The position numbers and the translations under genes were made by a program. A DNA stretch of 10,950 nt, from contig CANRCS010000023.1 in assembly GCA_947629195.1 (NCBI GenBank), forward strand, positions 1 to 10,950. The letters run 5' to 3'. Shown piece by piece: positions 6,420 through 10,950 of the stretch. Positions within the stretch are counted from its first letter, which is position 1; each line of letters begins with the position of its first letter. The notes under the pieces were generated by a model. That model worked only from the letters and a program-made list of their open reading frames with translations, was not told where the DNA came from and made no database searches. Origin of the DNA: an uncultured Bacilli bacterium. GTDB taxonomy: Bacteria > Bacillota_I > Bacilli_A > RF39 > UBA660.

Positions 6420-8525
6420 TTACATCTCCTTTTTTATTATTTCCTTTATTTGACCGTCAGAAAATCTTACGACCTTATCAAATAAATCCATATTTTCTAA
6501 TCTATGAGATACAATTATAATAGTTTTTTTAGAATTCTTATCAAATAATCTTTTTAAAATTCTTCTTTCCATATTTATATCTACTTCGTTTAATGCCTCA
6601 TCAAGTAATAAAACATTAAACTTTTTAAGTAATATTCTTGATAATATAATTCTATTTTTTTCTCCACCAGAAATATTAAAACCTCCCTCTTCTAGTAGAG
6701 TGTCATAACCTAAGTATTTACTTTTTACGATATTATCAACCTCTGTTAATTTGCAAACATCCAAAAATTCATCATAATTAATGTCATCTTTATCTATAAT
6801 TATATTGTTGTATATCGAATCAGTAAATAATGTTTCATTTTGTGAAACATACGCTATATTATTTCGTAATTCTTTTTTATTGTAATCATTAATATCCTTA
6901 TTATCGATTAGTATTGAATCTCTACTCACATCAGTATAGTTCAGTAAAAGCTTTATAAAAGTTGATTTACCACTACCACTATCACCAACAATTAAAACTT
7001 TATCACCTGAATCTATTTGAAGATTAATATTTTTTAATATCAAATCTTTATCATTAATAGAGTAATTTAAATTTTGAATACAAATATCTCCTTTAATATT
7101 ATTTCCTGTAAACTTATCATCAATTTGTAAATTTTCTGGTTCTATTTCAAACAACTCATTTATTCTTTTTAGGGATGCATTTGAATATCTAATTAAGGGT
7201 TCTAATTCAAGAACATTCTTTATAGGTTCAAGGAAGTATATTAATAATGAATTGAATGTGATTAAATCACCAATTGACATTTTATTATCTAATACAAATA
7301 AATAACCAACAAACATTATTGCAAGAAATCCAAGCCCATCAATAAGATTCTTAAATAATATTTGAACATTAAATATTTTATTAGTTTTAAATGAATGATT
7401 TAAAAAATCTGCATACTTATTTTCTAATTTATTACTTGTTTTATTTTCCATGTTTAAAGCCTTTATGGTTTCATAACCATTGATAGACTCTACTAAATAA
7501 GAGTTGATAATTCCTTGTTTTTCCTGATTAATTAAGATATTCTTTTTAAAGAATGGAGAAAATACGATAACACATAATATATATAAAAGTAATATAAGAA
7601 GTGATATAAGAAATAAAACCTGATTAATTGAAAATAAGATTATCGAAGCAAATAATACTAATATAATATCTACAAATACACTTAATGCAACTTTACTAAT
7701 CATTTCTTTTACATAATTCAAATCATTAATTCTAGATATTATTTCACCAGTTGTTTTATTCTTGAAATAATTATATGGGAGGCATATAATATGTTTAAAA
7801 GTTTGAGTAATTAGACAAAAATCTATTTTTTCATTTATACACAGAAGTAATTGATTTCTAAAAAAATCACTAATGTTTTTAAATAATAAAATAAAAACAA
7901 AAATAAATGAAATTATATAAAAATTACGCATAGAATTCTTAACAAAATTGTCAACAATTATCTTAAAATAATATGAATTAACGATACTAAATATCGTAAC
8001 AAATAGGGATAAAGCAAAAATACTAATACTAACTTTTTGATTATTATAAATAATGTGTTTTAAAATATTTAAAACATTATTTTTGGTGTTTATATTTAAT
8101 ATTTTTTTAAGTGGGTATAACTCAATAATAATTTTAGACCATATTTTATCAAACTCATCAAAAGACATTTTTACAATACCTTTTGCAGGATCCATAATTG
8201 TTATTATCTTTCTCTTATAATTAACATTATATATTACAACATAATGTTTATAAGATTTATTAATTACTAGATGTGCGATGCATGGTAAATTCAATTTTTT
8301 TAAATCTTCAATGTTATTACATTTTAATCCTTTTGAACTAAATCCAATATTATTCGCACATTCTACTAAATGGAATGCACTCGTTCCATTTTTGTCTGTT
8401 TTAGTCATGTCTCTTAATCTTTCAATAGGTACGTTCCCTTTATAATACCTGATTATAGAAAGTAGGCAAGAAACACCACAATCTTTAATTCCATTTTGTC
8501 TAACTACTACAATTCCTTTACGCAT
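6420..8525 (-). CDS. Peptidase-containing ABC transporter (PCAT), C39 bacteriocin processing/export protein
   Basis: Single polypeptide that removes double-glycine leaders and exports the core peptides. The 701-residue product has three parts in the family order. The N-terminal C39 peptidase (about 1-140) has oxyanion Gln10, catalytic Cys16 in KDCGVSCL, His94 in KHYVV and Asp112 in MDPAKG. The membrane domain spans about 160-440 with about six helices. The ATPase domain (about 475-701) has Walker A GDSGSGKS (514-521), Gln562, signature ISGGEKNR (618-625), Walker B VLLLDE (638-643) and His674. All catalytic residues are present, so it should be active. Length is normal (about 700). The start ATG at 8525 is preceded by GAGGGGGC. 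It leads an operon with an accessory protein, two leader peptides and a candidate immunity protein, which supplies its substrates. Confidence 0.95.
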   Translation of the reverse strand: MRKGIVVVRQNGIKDCGVSCLLSIIRYYKGNVPIERLRDMTKTDKNGTSAFHLVECANNIGFSSKGLKCNNIEDLKKLNLPCIAHLVINKSYKHYVVIYNVNYKRKIITIMDPAKGIVKMSFDEFDKIWSKIIIELYPLKKILNINTKNNVLNILKHIIYNNQKVSISIFALSLFVTIFSIVNSYYFKIIVDNFVKNSMRNFYIISFIFVFILLFKNISDFFRNQLLLCINEKIDFCLITQTFKHIICLPYNYFKNKTTGEIISRINDLNYVKEMISKVALSVFVDIILVLFASIILFSINQVLFLISLLILLLYILCVIVFSPFFKKNILINQEKQGIINSYLVESINGYETIKALNMENKTSNKLENKYADFLNHSFKTNKIFNVQILFKNLIDGLGFLAIMFVGYLFVLDNKMSIGDLITFNSLLIYFLEPIKNVLELEPLIRYSNASLKRINELFEIEPENLQIDDKFTGNNIKGDICIQNLNYSINDKDLILKNINLQIDSGDKVLIVGDSGSGKSTFIKLLLNYTDVSRDSILIDNKDINDYNKKELRNNIAYVSQNETLFTDSIYNNIIIDKDDINYDEFLDVCKLTEVDNIVKSKYLGYDTLLEEGGFNISGGEKNRIILSRILLKKFNVLLLDEALNEVDINMERRILKRLFDKNSKKTIIIVSHRLENMDLFDKVVRFSDGQIKEIIKKEM

Positions 8526-8547
8526 CTTATTGCCCCCTCATATAATT

Positions 8548-8577
8548 ATTGTAAAAAAGTAGGGCAAAATACTTCAA
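8548..8577 (-). promoter_or_regulatory. Possible promoter of the bacteriocin operon
   Basis: On the - strand: TTGAAG (8577-8572), 18-bp spacer, TACAAT (8553-8548), about 22 bp before the PCAT start codon. Both boxes are imperfect and the region is almost pure A/T, so chance matches are likely. No inverted repeats for a peptide-pheromone response regulator and no regulator gene were seen. Confidence 0.4.
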
Positions 8578-8583
8578 AAAAAT

Positions 8584-8613
8584 AAAAAAAAATAAAATTT
8601 TTATATTTTATTT
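8584..8613 (-). terminator. Possible weak terminator after ogg
   Basis: AT-only inverted repeat AAATAAAAT / ATTTTATTT (8590-8598 and 8605-8613) with a 6-nt loop, followed on the - strand by a T-run (8590-8584). It overlaps the ogg stop codon. With no G-C pairs the stem is weak, so read-through from the SOS operon into the bacteriocin operon cannot be excluded. Confidence 0.4.
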
Positions 8614-9437
8614 CTCATATAGTGAAACATATATTGGAGCGCTAAACCGCAATATTCTCCATATTTTTGGTATGCAAATTCAGTAATTTTCTTTTGGTTA
8701 ATTGGAACGTCATCATATAAATATTCAATTGCTTTTTTAACCCATGTATCAATAGGAAATACATCTAATCTAGAATATGCAAACAACAATATACACGATG
8801 CAACTTTAGGGCCAATACCTTTTACTAATTCTAAATAATTAAGCGCATCAGAAGTATTCATATCTTTAATCTTTTCAATATCTAATTTACCATCTTCAAT
8901 GCGTTTTATAGCACTTAAAATATATTTATCTCTAAAACCAACTTTAGATTCTTTTAGAGTTTCTAAATCAATATGTTTAAGTTCATCAAATGTTGGAAAA
9001 AGATAATACTCGCTACCTTTGAATATTACTTTTTTTCCATACTTTTTTGATATATAATTTATAGAATTAGAAATCCTTGATACTTTATTATTTTGAGAAA
9101 TAATATACGAAATAATCATCTCAAATGGTTCCTGATTTAGTATTTTTAATCCTTTAGAGTTTTCAACACAATCTTTTATAGTATTATCAATTTCTAAAAG
9201 TTTTTTATTTATTTCATCGTAATTTCTATTTAAATCAAAATAATTTTTAACAATATTTTCTAAATCATCATAATTATTGGATTCTATAAATAAACTATCA
9301 TTTACTTGTTTTACGTTTATAACTCTACCGCTAAGAATTAATGTATAACTGTTATCAGATTCCTCATAAAATCTAAAACATTGACCACATGTAATTGTAT
9401 CGTGCAAATTAATATCGCAATTTTTAATTTCTATCAT
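8601..9437 (-). CDS. ogg: 8-oxoguanine DNA glycosylase/AP lyase (Ogg1 type, clostridial)
   Basis: Base-excision repair enzyme that removes 8-oxoguanine opposite C and nicks the abasic site. The 278-residue product has an OGG N-terminal domain (about 1-100, including TCGQCFRF at 16-23), a helical domain with SQNNKVSRI (114-122) equivalent to the damage-site Asn of Ogg1, and the helix-hairpin-helix-GPD segment LVKGIGPKVASC (204-215) with catalytic Lys211 and then VFPIDTW with catalytic Asp230. Length and motifs match the Ogg of Clostridium acetobutylicum rather than MutM or AlkA. The start ATG at 9437 lies 4 nt after the 57-aa gene, with AGGAGT as ribosome binding site inside that gene's end. 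The gene therefore appears to be the third member of a LexA-box-controlled operon, which would place it in the SOS response. Confidence 0.93.
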   Translation of the reverse strand: MIEIKNCDINLHDTITCGQCFRFYEESDNSYTLILSGRVINVKQVNDSLFIESNNYDDLENIVKNYFDLNRNYDEINKKLLEIDNTIKDCVENSKGLKILNQEPFEMIISYIISQNNKVSRISNSINYISKKYGKKVIFKGSEYYLFPTFDELKHIDLETLKESKVGFRDKYILSAIKRIEDGKLDIEKIKDMNTSDALNYLELVKGIGPKVASCILLFAYSRLDVFPIDTWVKKAIEYLYDDVPINQKKITEFAYQKYGEYCGLALQYMFHYMRNKI

Positions 9438-9441
9438 ATTA

Positions 9442-9615
9442 TTAATACTCCTGTTTACTTTTTCTTTTTATAAGTTCATTATAACTTATTATTGCATTTT
9501 TTTCTTCTTTCTTAACATCGATTACTTTGAAATACCATTTACTTTTAACATTATCCCAAAGTTTAACTAATACTTTTTTATTTAAAATGTTATCATTTAA
9601 TATTTCTTGTTTCAT
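9442..9615 (-). CDS. Small conserved-looking protein of unknown function in the SOS operon (57 aa)
   Basis: A 57-codon frame with no recognised family: MKQEILNDNILNKK at the start, then a probable small beta-fold (VLVKLWDNV, WYFKVIDVKK, NAIISYNELI) and a basic tail (KRKSKQEY). No membrane helix. Its ATG overlaps the stop codon of the upstream 48-aa gene (ATGA), and its end carries the ribosome binding site of ogg with a 4-nt gap. This double coupling is the main evidence that it is a real gene. The strand/turn pattern with charged edges would fit a small SH3-like or nucleic-acid-associated protein, but that is speculation. Confidence 0.7.
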   Translation of the reverse strand: MKQEILNDNILNKKVLVKLWDNVKSKWYFKVIDVKKEEKNAIISYNELIKRKSKQEY

Positions 9616-9758
9616 TTATTATACACCAAATTTCTATCGTTTGAATAGTCAAACTTTTCTAAATTATCAACTCTTCTTGATGCAATAAAAGAAAATGCAA
9701 CCAACATTATAATAAAAATCAAAATCCCCTTATTTTTTTTAATTATCCCGTTTTTCAT
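9612..9758 (-). CDS. 48-aa single-pass membrane peptide divergent from lexA (candidate SOS division inhibitor, YneA/SosA-like by position)
   Basis: The 48-residue product has a basic N terminus (MKNGIIKKNKG), one membrane helix (about 12-26: ILIFIIMLVAFSFIA), RR at 28-29 and a short polar tail of about 20 residues. The ATG at 9758 has a good ribosome binding site, GAAAGGAAG. The gene is read from a consensus promoter with a LexA box in its spacer and sits back to back with lexA, as yneA in Bacillus and sosA in Staphylococcus do. Those encode small single-pass membrane cell-division inhibitors made after DNA damage. The tail here is shorter than in YneA (no LysM domain) and I see no convincing sequence similarity, so the assignment rests on position, topology and regulation. 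The stop overlaps the next gene as ATGA. Confidence 0.75.
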   Translation of the reverse strand: MKNGIIKKNKGILIFIIMLVAFSFIASRRVDNLEKFDYSNDRNLVYNK

Positions 9759-9782
9759 ACTATCAACTTCCTTTCATTTACC

Positions 9783-9811
9783 ATTTTAAAACAAACGCTT
9801 GTTCGTGTCAA
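9783..9811 (-). promoter_or_regulatory. SOS-controlled promoter of the small-membrane-peptide/57-aa/ogg operon
   Basis: On the - strand: consensus -35 TTGACA (9811-9806), 17-bp spacer, -10 TAAAAT (9788-9783). The spacer is almost filled by a LexA box, so LexA binding would block RNA polymerase directly. Confidence 0.85.
9792..9805 (-). promoter_or_regulatory. LexA (SOS) box 1
   Basis: On the - strand CGAACAAGCGTTTG, matching 13 of 14 positions of the Gram-positive LexA consensus CGAACRNRYGTTYC. It lies between the -35 and -10 of the divergent operon. Confidence 0.85.
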
Positions 9812-9819
9812 TATTTTTT

Positions 9820-9833
9820 CGAACAATTGTTTG
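9820..9833 (+). promoter_or_regulatory. LexA (SOS) box 2
   Basis: CGAACAATTGTTTG matches 12 of 14 positions of the Gram-positive LexA consensus CGAACRNRYGTTYC. It overlaps the first three bases of the lexA -35 box, giving autorepression. Confidence 0.85.
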
Positions 9834-9859
9834 ACAAAAATGTAAATATGTGTTAATAT
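9831..9859 (+). promoter_or_regulatory. lexA promoter
   Basis: Consensus -35 TTGACA (9831-9836), 17-bp spacer, -10 TAATAT (9854-9859) extended by TGT directly upstream, about 23 bp before the lexA start. Confidence 0.85.
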
Positions 9860-9882
9860 GTAAATGTAAGGGAGATGATAGT

Positions 9883-10500
9883 ATGACAGAATTAACTGAC
9901 AGACAAAGTGAAATATTAAATTTTATTAAGGAGTTTATCGTATCACATGGATATCCTCCAACTGTAAGGGAGATAGGAAATGCAATGGGATTATCTTCAC
10001 CAGCAACAACTCAATCACATTTAAATAGTTTAGAGACAAAGGGGTATATAAGAAAAGGTGGAACTAAAAATAGGGCAATAGAATTATTGGTAGAAAATGA
10101 ATATGCTAAAAAAGATGAAGAAGTAGTCGATGTACCATTACTTGGGAAAGTTACTGCAGGTAATCCAATAGAAGCTATTGAAATGCCAAACGAATTTTTC
10201 TCACTTCCTGCATATTTGGTGCCTAAAAATCATGAAGTATTTACTTTAAATGTAAATGGAGAATCAATGATAAATGCAGGTATTTTAGATGGGGATATCG
10301 TAATTGTTCAAAAACAAAATCATGCAAAAAATGGTGATATAGTTGTAGCAATGACAGATGAAAATGAAGTTACTCTTAAAACTTATTATAAAGAAAATGG
10401 ATATTTTAGATTACAACCTGAAAATGATAAACTATCACCTATAATATTAGACAATGTTACTATTTTAGGAATTGCAATAGGACTATATAGAAAGTTTTAA
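9883..10500 (+). CDS. lexA: LexA, SOS-response transcriptional repressor
   Basis: Repressor of DNA-damage genes that cleaves itself when RecA filaments form. The 205-residue product equals B. subtilis LexA in length. The N-terminal winged helix (about 1-65) has the family pattern LTDRQSEILNFI and GYPPTVREIG (23-32). The cleavage site Ala92-Gly93 is present in VTAGNP, and the S24 peptidase domain carries nucleophile Ser128 in NGESMI and Lys166 in VTLKTYY, so it should be cleavable. The ATG at 9883 is preceded by AAGGGAGATG; an in-frame ATG at 9850 would lie inside the promoter and is rejected. LexA boxes in its own promoter and in the divergent promoter predict control of both units. Confidence 0.97.
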   Translation: MTELTDRQSEILNFIKEFIVSHGYPPTVREIGNAMGLSSPATTQSHLNSLETKGYIRKGGTKNRAIELLVENEYAKKDEEVVDVPLLGKVTAGNPIEAIEMPNEFFSLPAYLVPKNHEVFTLNVNGESMINAGILDGDIVIVQKQNHAKNGDIVVAMTDENEVTLKTYYKENGYFRLQPENDKLSPIILDNVTILGIAIGLYRKF

Positions 10501-10676
10501 AAATAATCCTAAAATATATATCTTCAAATGACAAAGATTTGTTAATATTAATTAATAAAAACAAAAAATATTATTTAAAAAGATATGATGGATAAATTCT
10601 AATAAGTGTACTTTTATGTACACTTATTGTTTTAACAAAATTAACTATCCTATTAATAAAAATGTTAATAAAAAAC
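10501..10676. other. Noncoding interval between lexA and tRNA-His
   Basis: Apart from the lexA terminator and the tRNA promoter I see no gene here. Reading frames are very short (for example 4-5 codons from ATGs at 10529 and 10588) and there is no convincing ribosome binding site. Confidence 0.6.
10601..10633 (+). terminator. Rho-independent terminator of lexA
   Basis: Perfect 11-bp stem AATAAGTGTAC / GTACACTTATT (10601-10611 and 10618-10628) with a 6-nt loop, followed by GTTTT. It lies 100 bp after the lexA stop. Confidence 0.8.
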
Positions 10677-10705
10677 TTGATAATTATTCAATATAATGTT
10701 AAAAT
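10677..10705 (+). promoter_or_regulatory. Probable tRNA-His promoter
   Basis: TTGATA (10677-10682), 17-bp spacer, TAAAAT (10700-10705), placing the start about 12-14 bases before the tRNA. A perfect TATAAT at 10692-10697 is also present but lacks a -35 at normal spacing. Confidence 0.6.
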
Positions 10706-10724
10706 AATTTACGTAATTAGTTAT

Positions 10725-10801
10725 GGCGGTATTGGTGAAGTGGTTAACACGCTGGTTTGTGGCACCAGTATGCAAGGGTTCGATTCCCTTATACCGCCCC
10801 A
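10725..10801 (+). tRNA. tRNA-His (anticodon GTG)
   Basis: Full cloverleaf: acceptor GCGGTAT (10726-10732) with ATACCGC (10791-10797), D-stem GTG/CAC (10735-10737, 10748-10750), anticodon stem CTGGT/ACCAG around the loop TTGTGGC with anticodon GTG at 10759-10761, and T-stem AAGGG/CCCTT around TTCGATT. The histidine-specific extra G at position -1 (10725) faces C73 (10798), the identity pair for HisRS. The 3' CCA is encoded (10799-10801). Confidence 0.97.
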
Positions 10802-10813
10802 TATTGAATTTTA

Positions 10814-10829
10814 CGCACATCTTTGTGCG
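10814..10829. repeat. Short hairpin after tRNA-His
   Basis: CGCACA / TGTGCG with a 4-nt loop (TCTT), 12 nt after the tRNA. No T-run follows on either strand, so it is not a clear terminator. It may serve in 3' processing or belong to the trailer structure. Confidence 0.5.
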
Positions 10830-10835
10830 AAAGAT

Positions 10836-10876
10836 AAGTAAAAGTTCGTAATACTTGATATTATGGACTTTTGCTT
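10836..10876 (+). terminator. Long hairpin abutting the group II intron, probably the tRNA-His terminator/intron target
   Basis: Left arm 10836-10853 pairs with right arm 10859-10876 over 18 bp (three G-U wobbles) around the loop CTTGA. The right arm ends GGACTTTTGCTT and its last base directly precedes the intron's first base. A stem with a T-rich 3' arm is terminator-like, and some group II introns (class C) insert just after such hairpins. Confidence 0.6.
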
Positions 10877-10950
10877 GTGCGCCAGGCATGGCATATAGCT
10901 AGGTGGTGAAAGTCCACTATACGCGTAAGTATCTGCGAAGTATTAGGGAA
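10877..10950 (+). mobile_element. 5' end of a bacterial group II intron (truncated by the window edge)
   Basis: The stretch starts GTGCGCC, the GUGYG consensus of group II intron 5' ends. It continues with the typical domain I features AGCTAGGTGGTGAAAGTCCAC (10898-10918) and TGCGAAGTATTAGGGAA at the window end. These match my memory of Firmicute group II introns in sequence and spacing. The remaining ribozyme and probably a reverse transcriptase/maturase gene should lie to the right. The class cannot be fixed from 74 bases. Confidence 0.75.

Noticed and set aside
9618..9623. Perfect TATAAT on the - strand just before the 57-aa gene
   Set aside because: It lies inside the 48-aa coding region with no -35 partner that I trust, and a start site there would fall within the 57-aa gene after its ATG.
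10825..10835. Earlier GTGCG at 10825 as the intron 5' end
   Set aside because: The distance to the domain I motif GGTGGTGAAAGTCCAC would be about 75 nt instead of the usual roughly 25, and the GTGCGCC at 10877 fits better.
10665..10889. Open frame of 74 codons on the - strand
   Set aside because: It is antisense to tRNA-His and to the intron start; the residues mirror the tRNA sequence, so it is not a gene.

Overview
The window is very AT-rich, uses the standard code (TGG for Trp; TGA read as a stop), has strong AGGAGG-type ribosome binding sites and many rho-independent terminators. It carries an LtaS-type polyglycerolphosphate synthase, a Gram-positive-type LexA with Gram-positive SOS boxes, ribosomal protein S21 and a clostridial-type Ogg. 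Together these point to a low-GC Bacillota (Firmicutes) bacterium, possibly a gut-type Bacilli/Erysipelotrichia or Clostridia lineage. I cannot place it more precisely.

Layout. (1) 81-2307, + strand: a two-gene ABC exporter (FtsX/MacB-type permease plus LolD/MacB-type ATPase) ending in a terminator that contains the ATPase stop codon. (2) 2332-5116, + strand: a clear promoter (TTGAAA-17-TATAAT) drives an LtaS-family membrane sulfatase and, one base after its stop, an unknown single-pass membrane protein, then a terminator. (3) 5125-5407, - strand: rpsU (ribosomal protein S21) with its own promoter and terminator, convergent with the previous operon. (4) 5427-8577, - strand: a compact bacteriocin operon. 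Its order is a C39-peptidase ABC exporter (PCAT), a short membrane accessory protein, two double-glycine-leader peptides (one only 44 aa with a TTG start), a 63-aa membrane protein that is the likely immunity factor, and a 28-bp perfect palindrome acting as terminator. (5) 8601-9758, - strand: three tightly packed genes, namely a 48-aa single-pass membrane peptide, a 57-aa unknown protein overlapping it by ATGA, and an Ogg-type 8-oxoguanine glycosylase 4 nt further on. They are read from a promoter with a LexA box in its spacer. (6) 9831-10633, + strand: lexA, divergent from group 5, with a second LexA box over its -35 and a strong terminator. (7) 10677-10950, + strand: tRNA-His(GTG), then an 18-bp hairpin, and immediately after it the 5' end of a group II intron that runs off the right edge.

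How the parts work together. LexA sits between two SOS boxes, so it should repress itself and the divergent operon; DNA damage would then induce a small putative division-inhibitor-like membrane peptide, an unknown small protein and an oxidative-damage glycosylase. The bacteriocin operon is self-contained: the PCAT would cut both leaders after Gly-Gly and export the two cores, which both carry GxxxG motifs as in two-peptide (class IIb) bacteriocins. The candidate immunity protein carries, after its membrane helix, a segment that closely resembles the C-terminal part of the second bacteriocin peptide. I consider this the most notable observation in the window.
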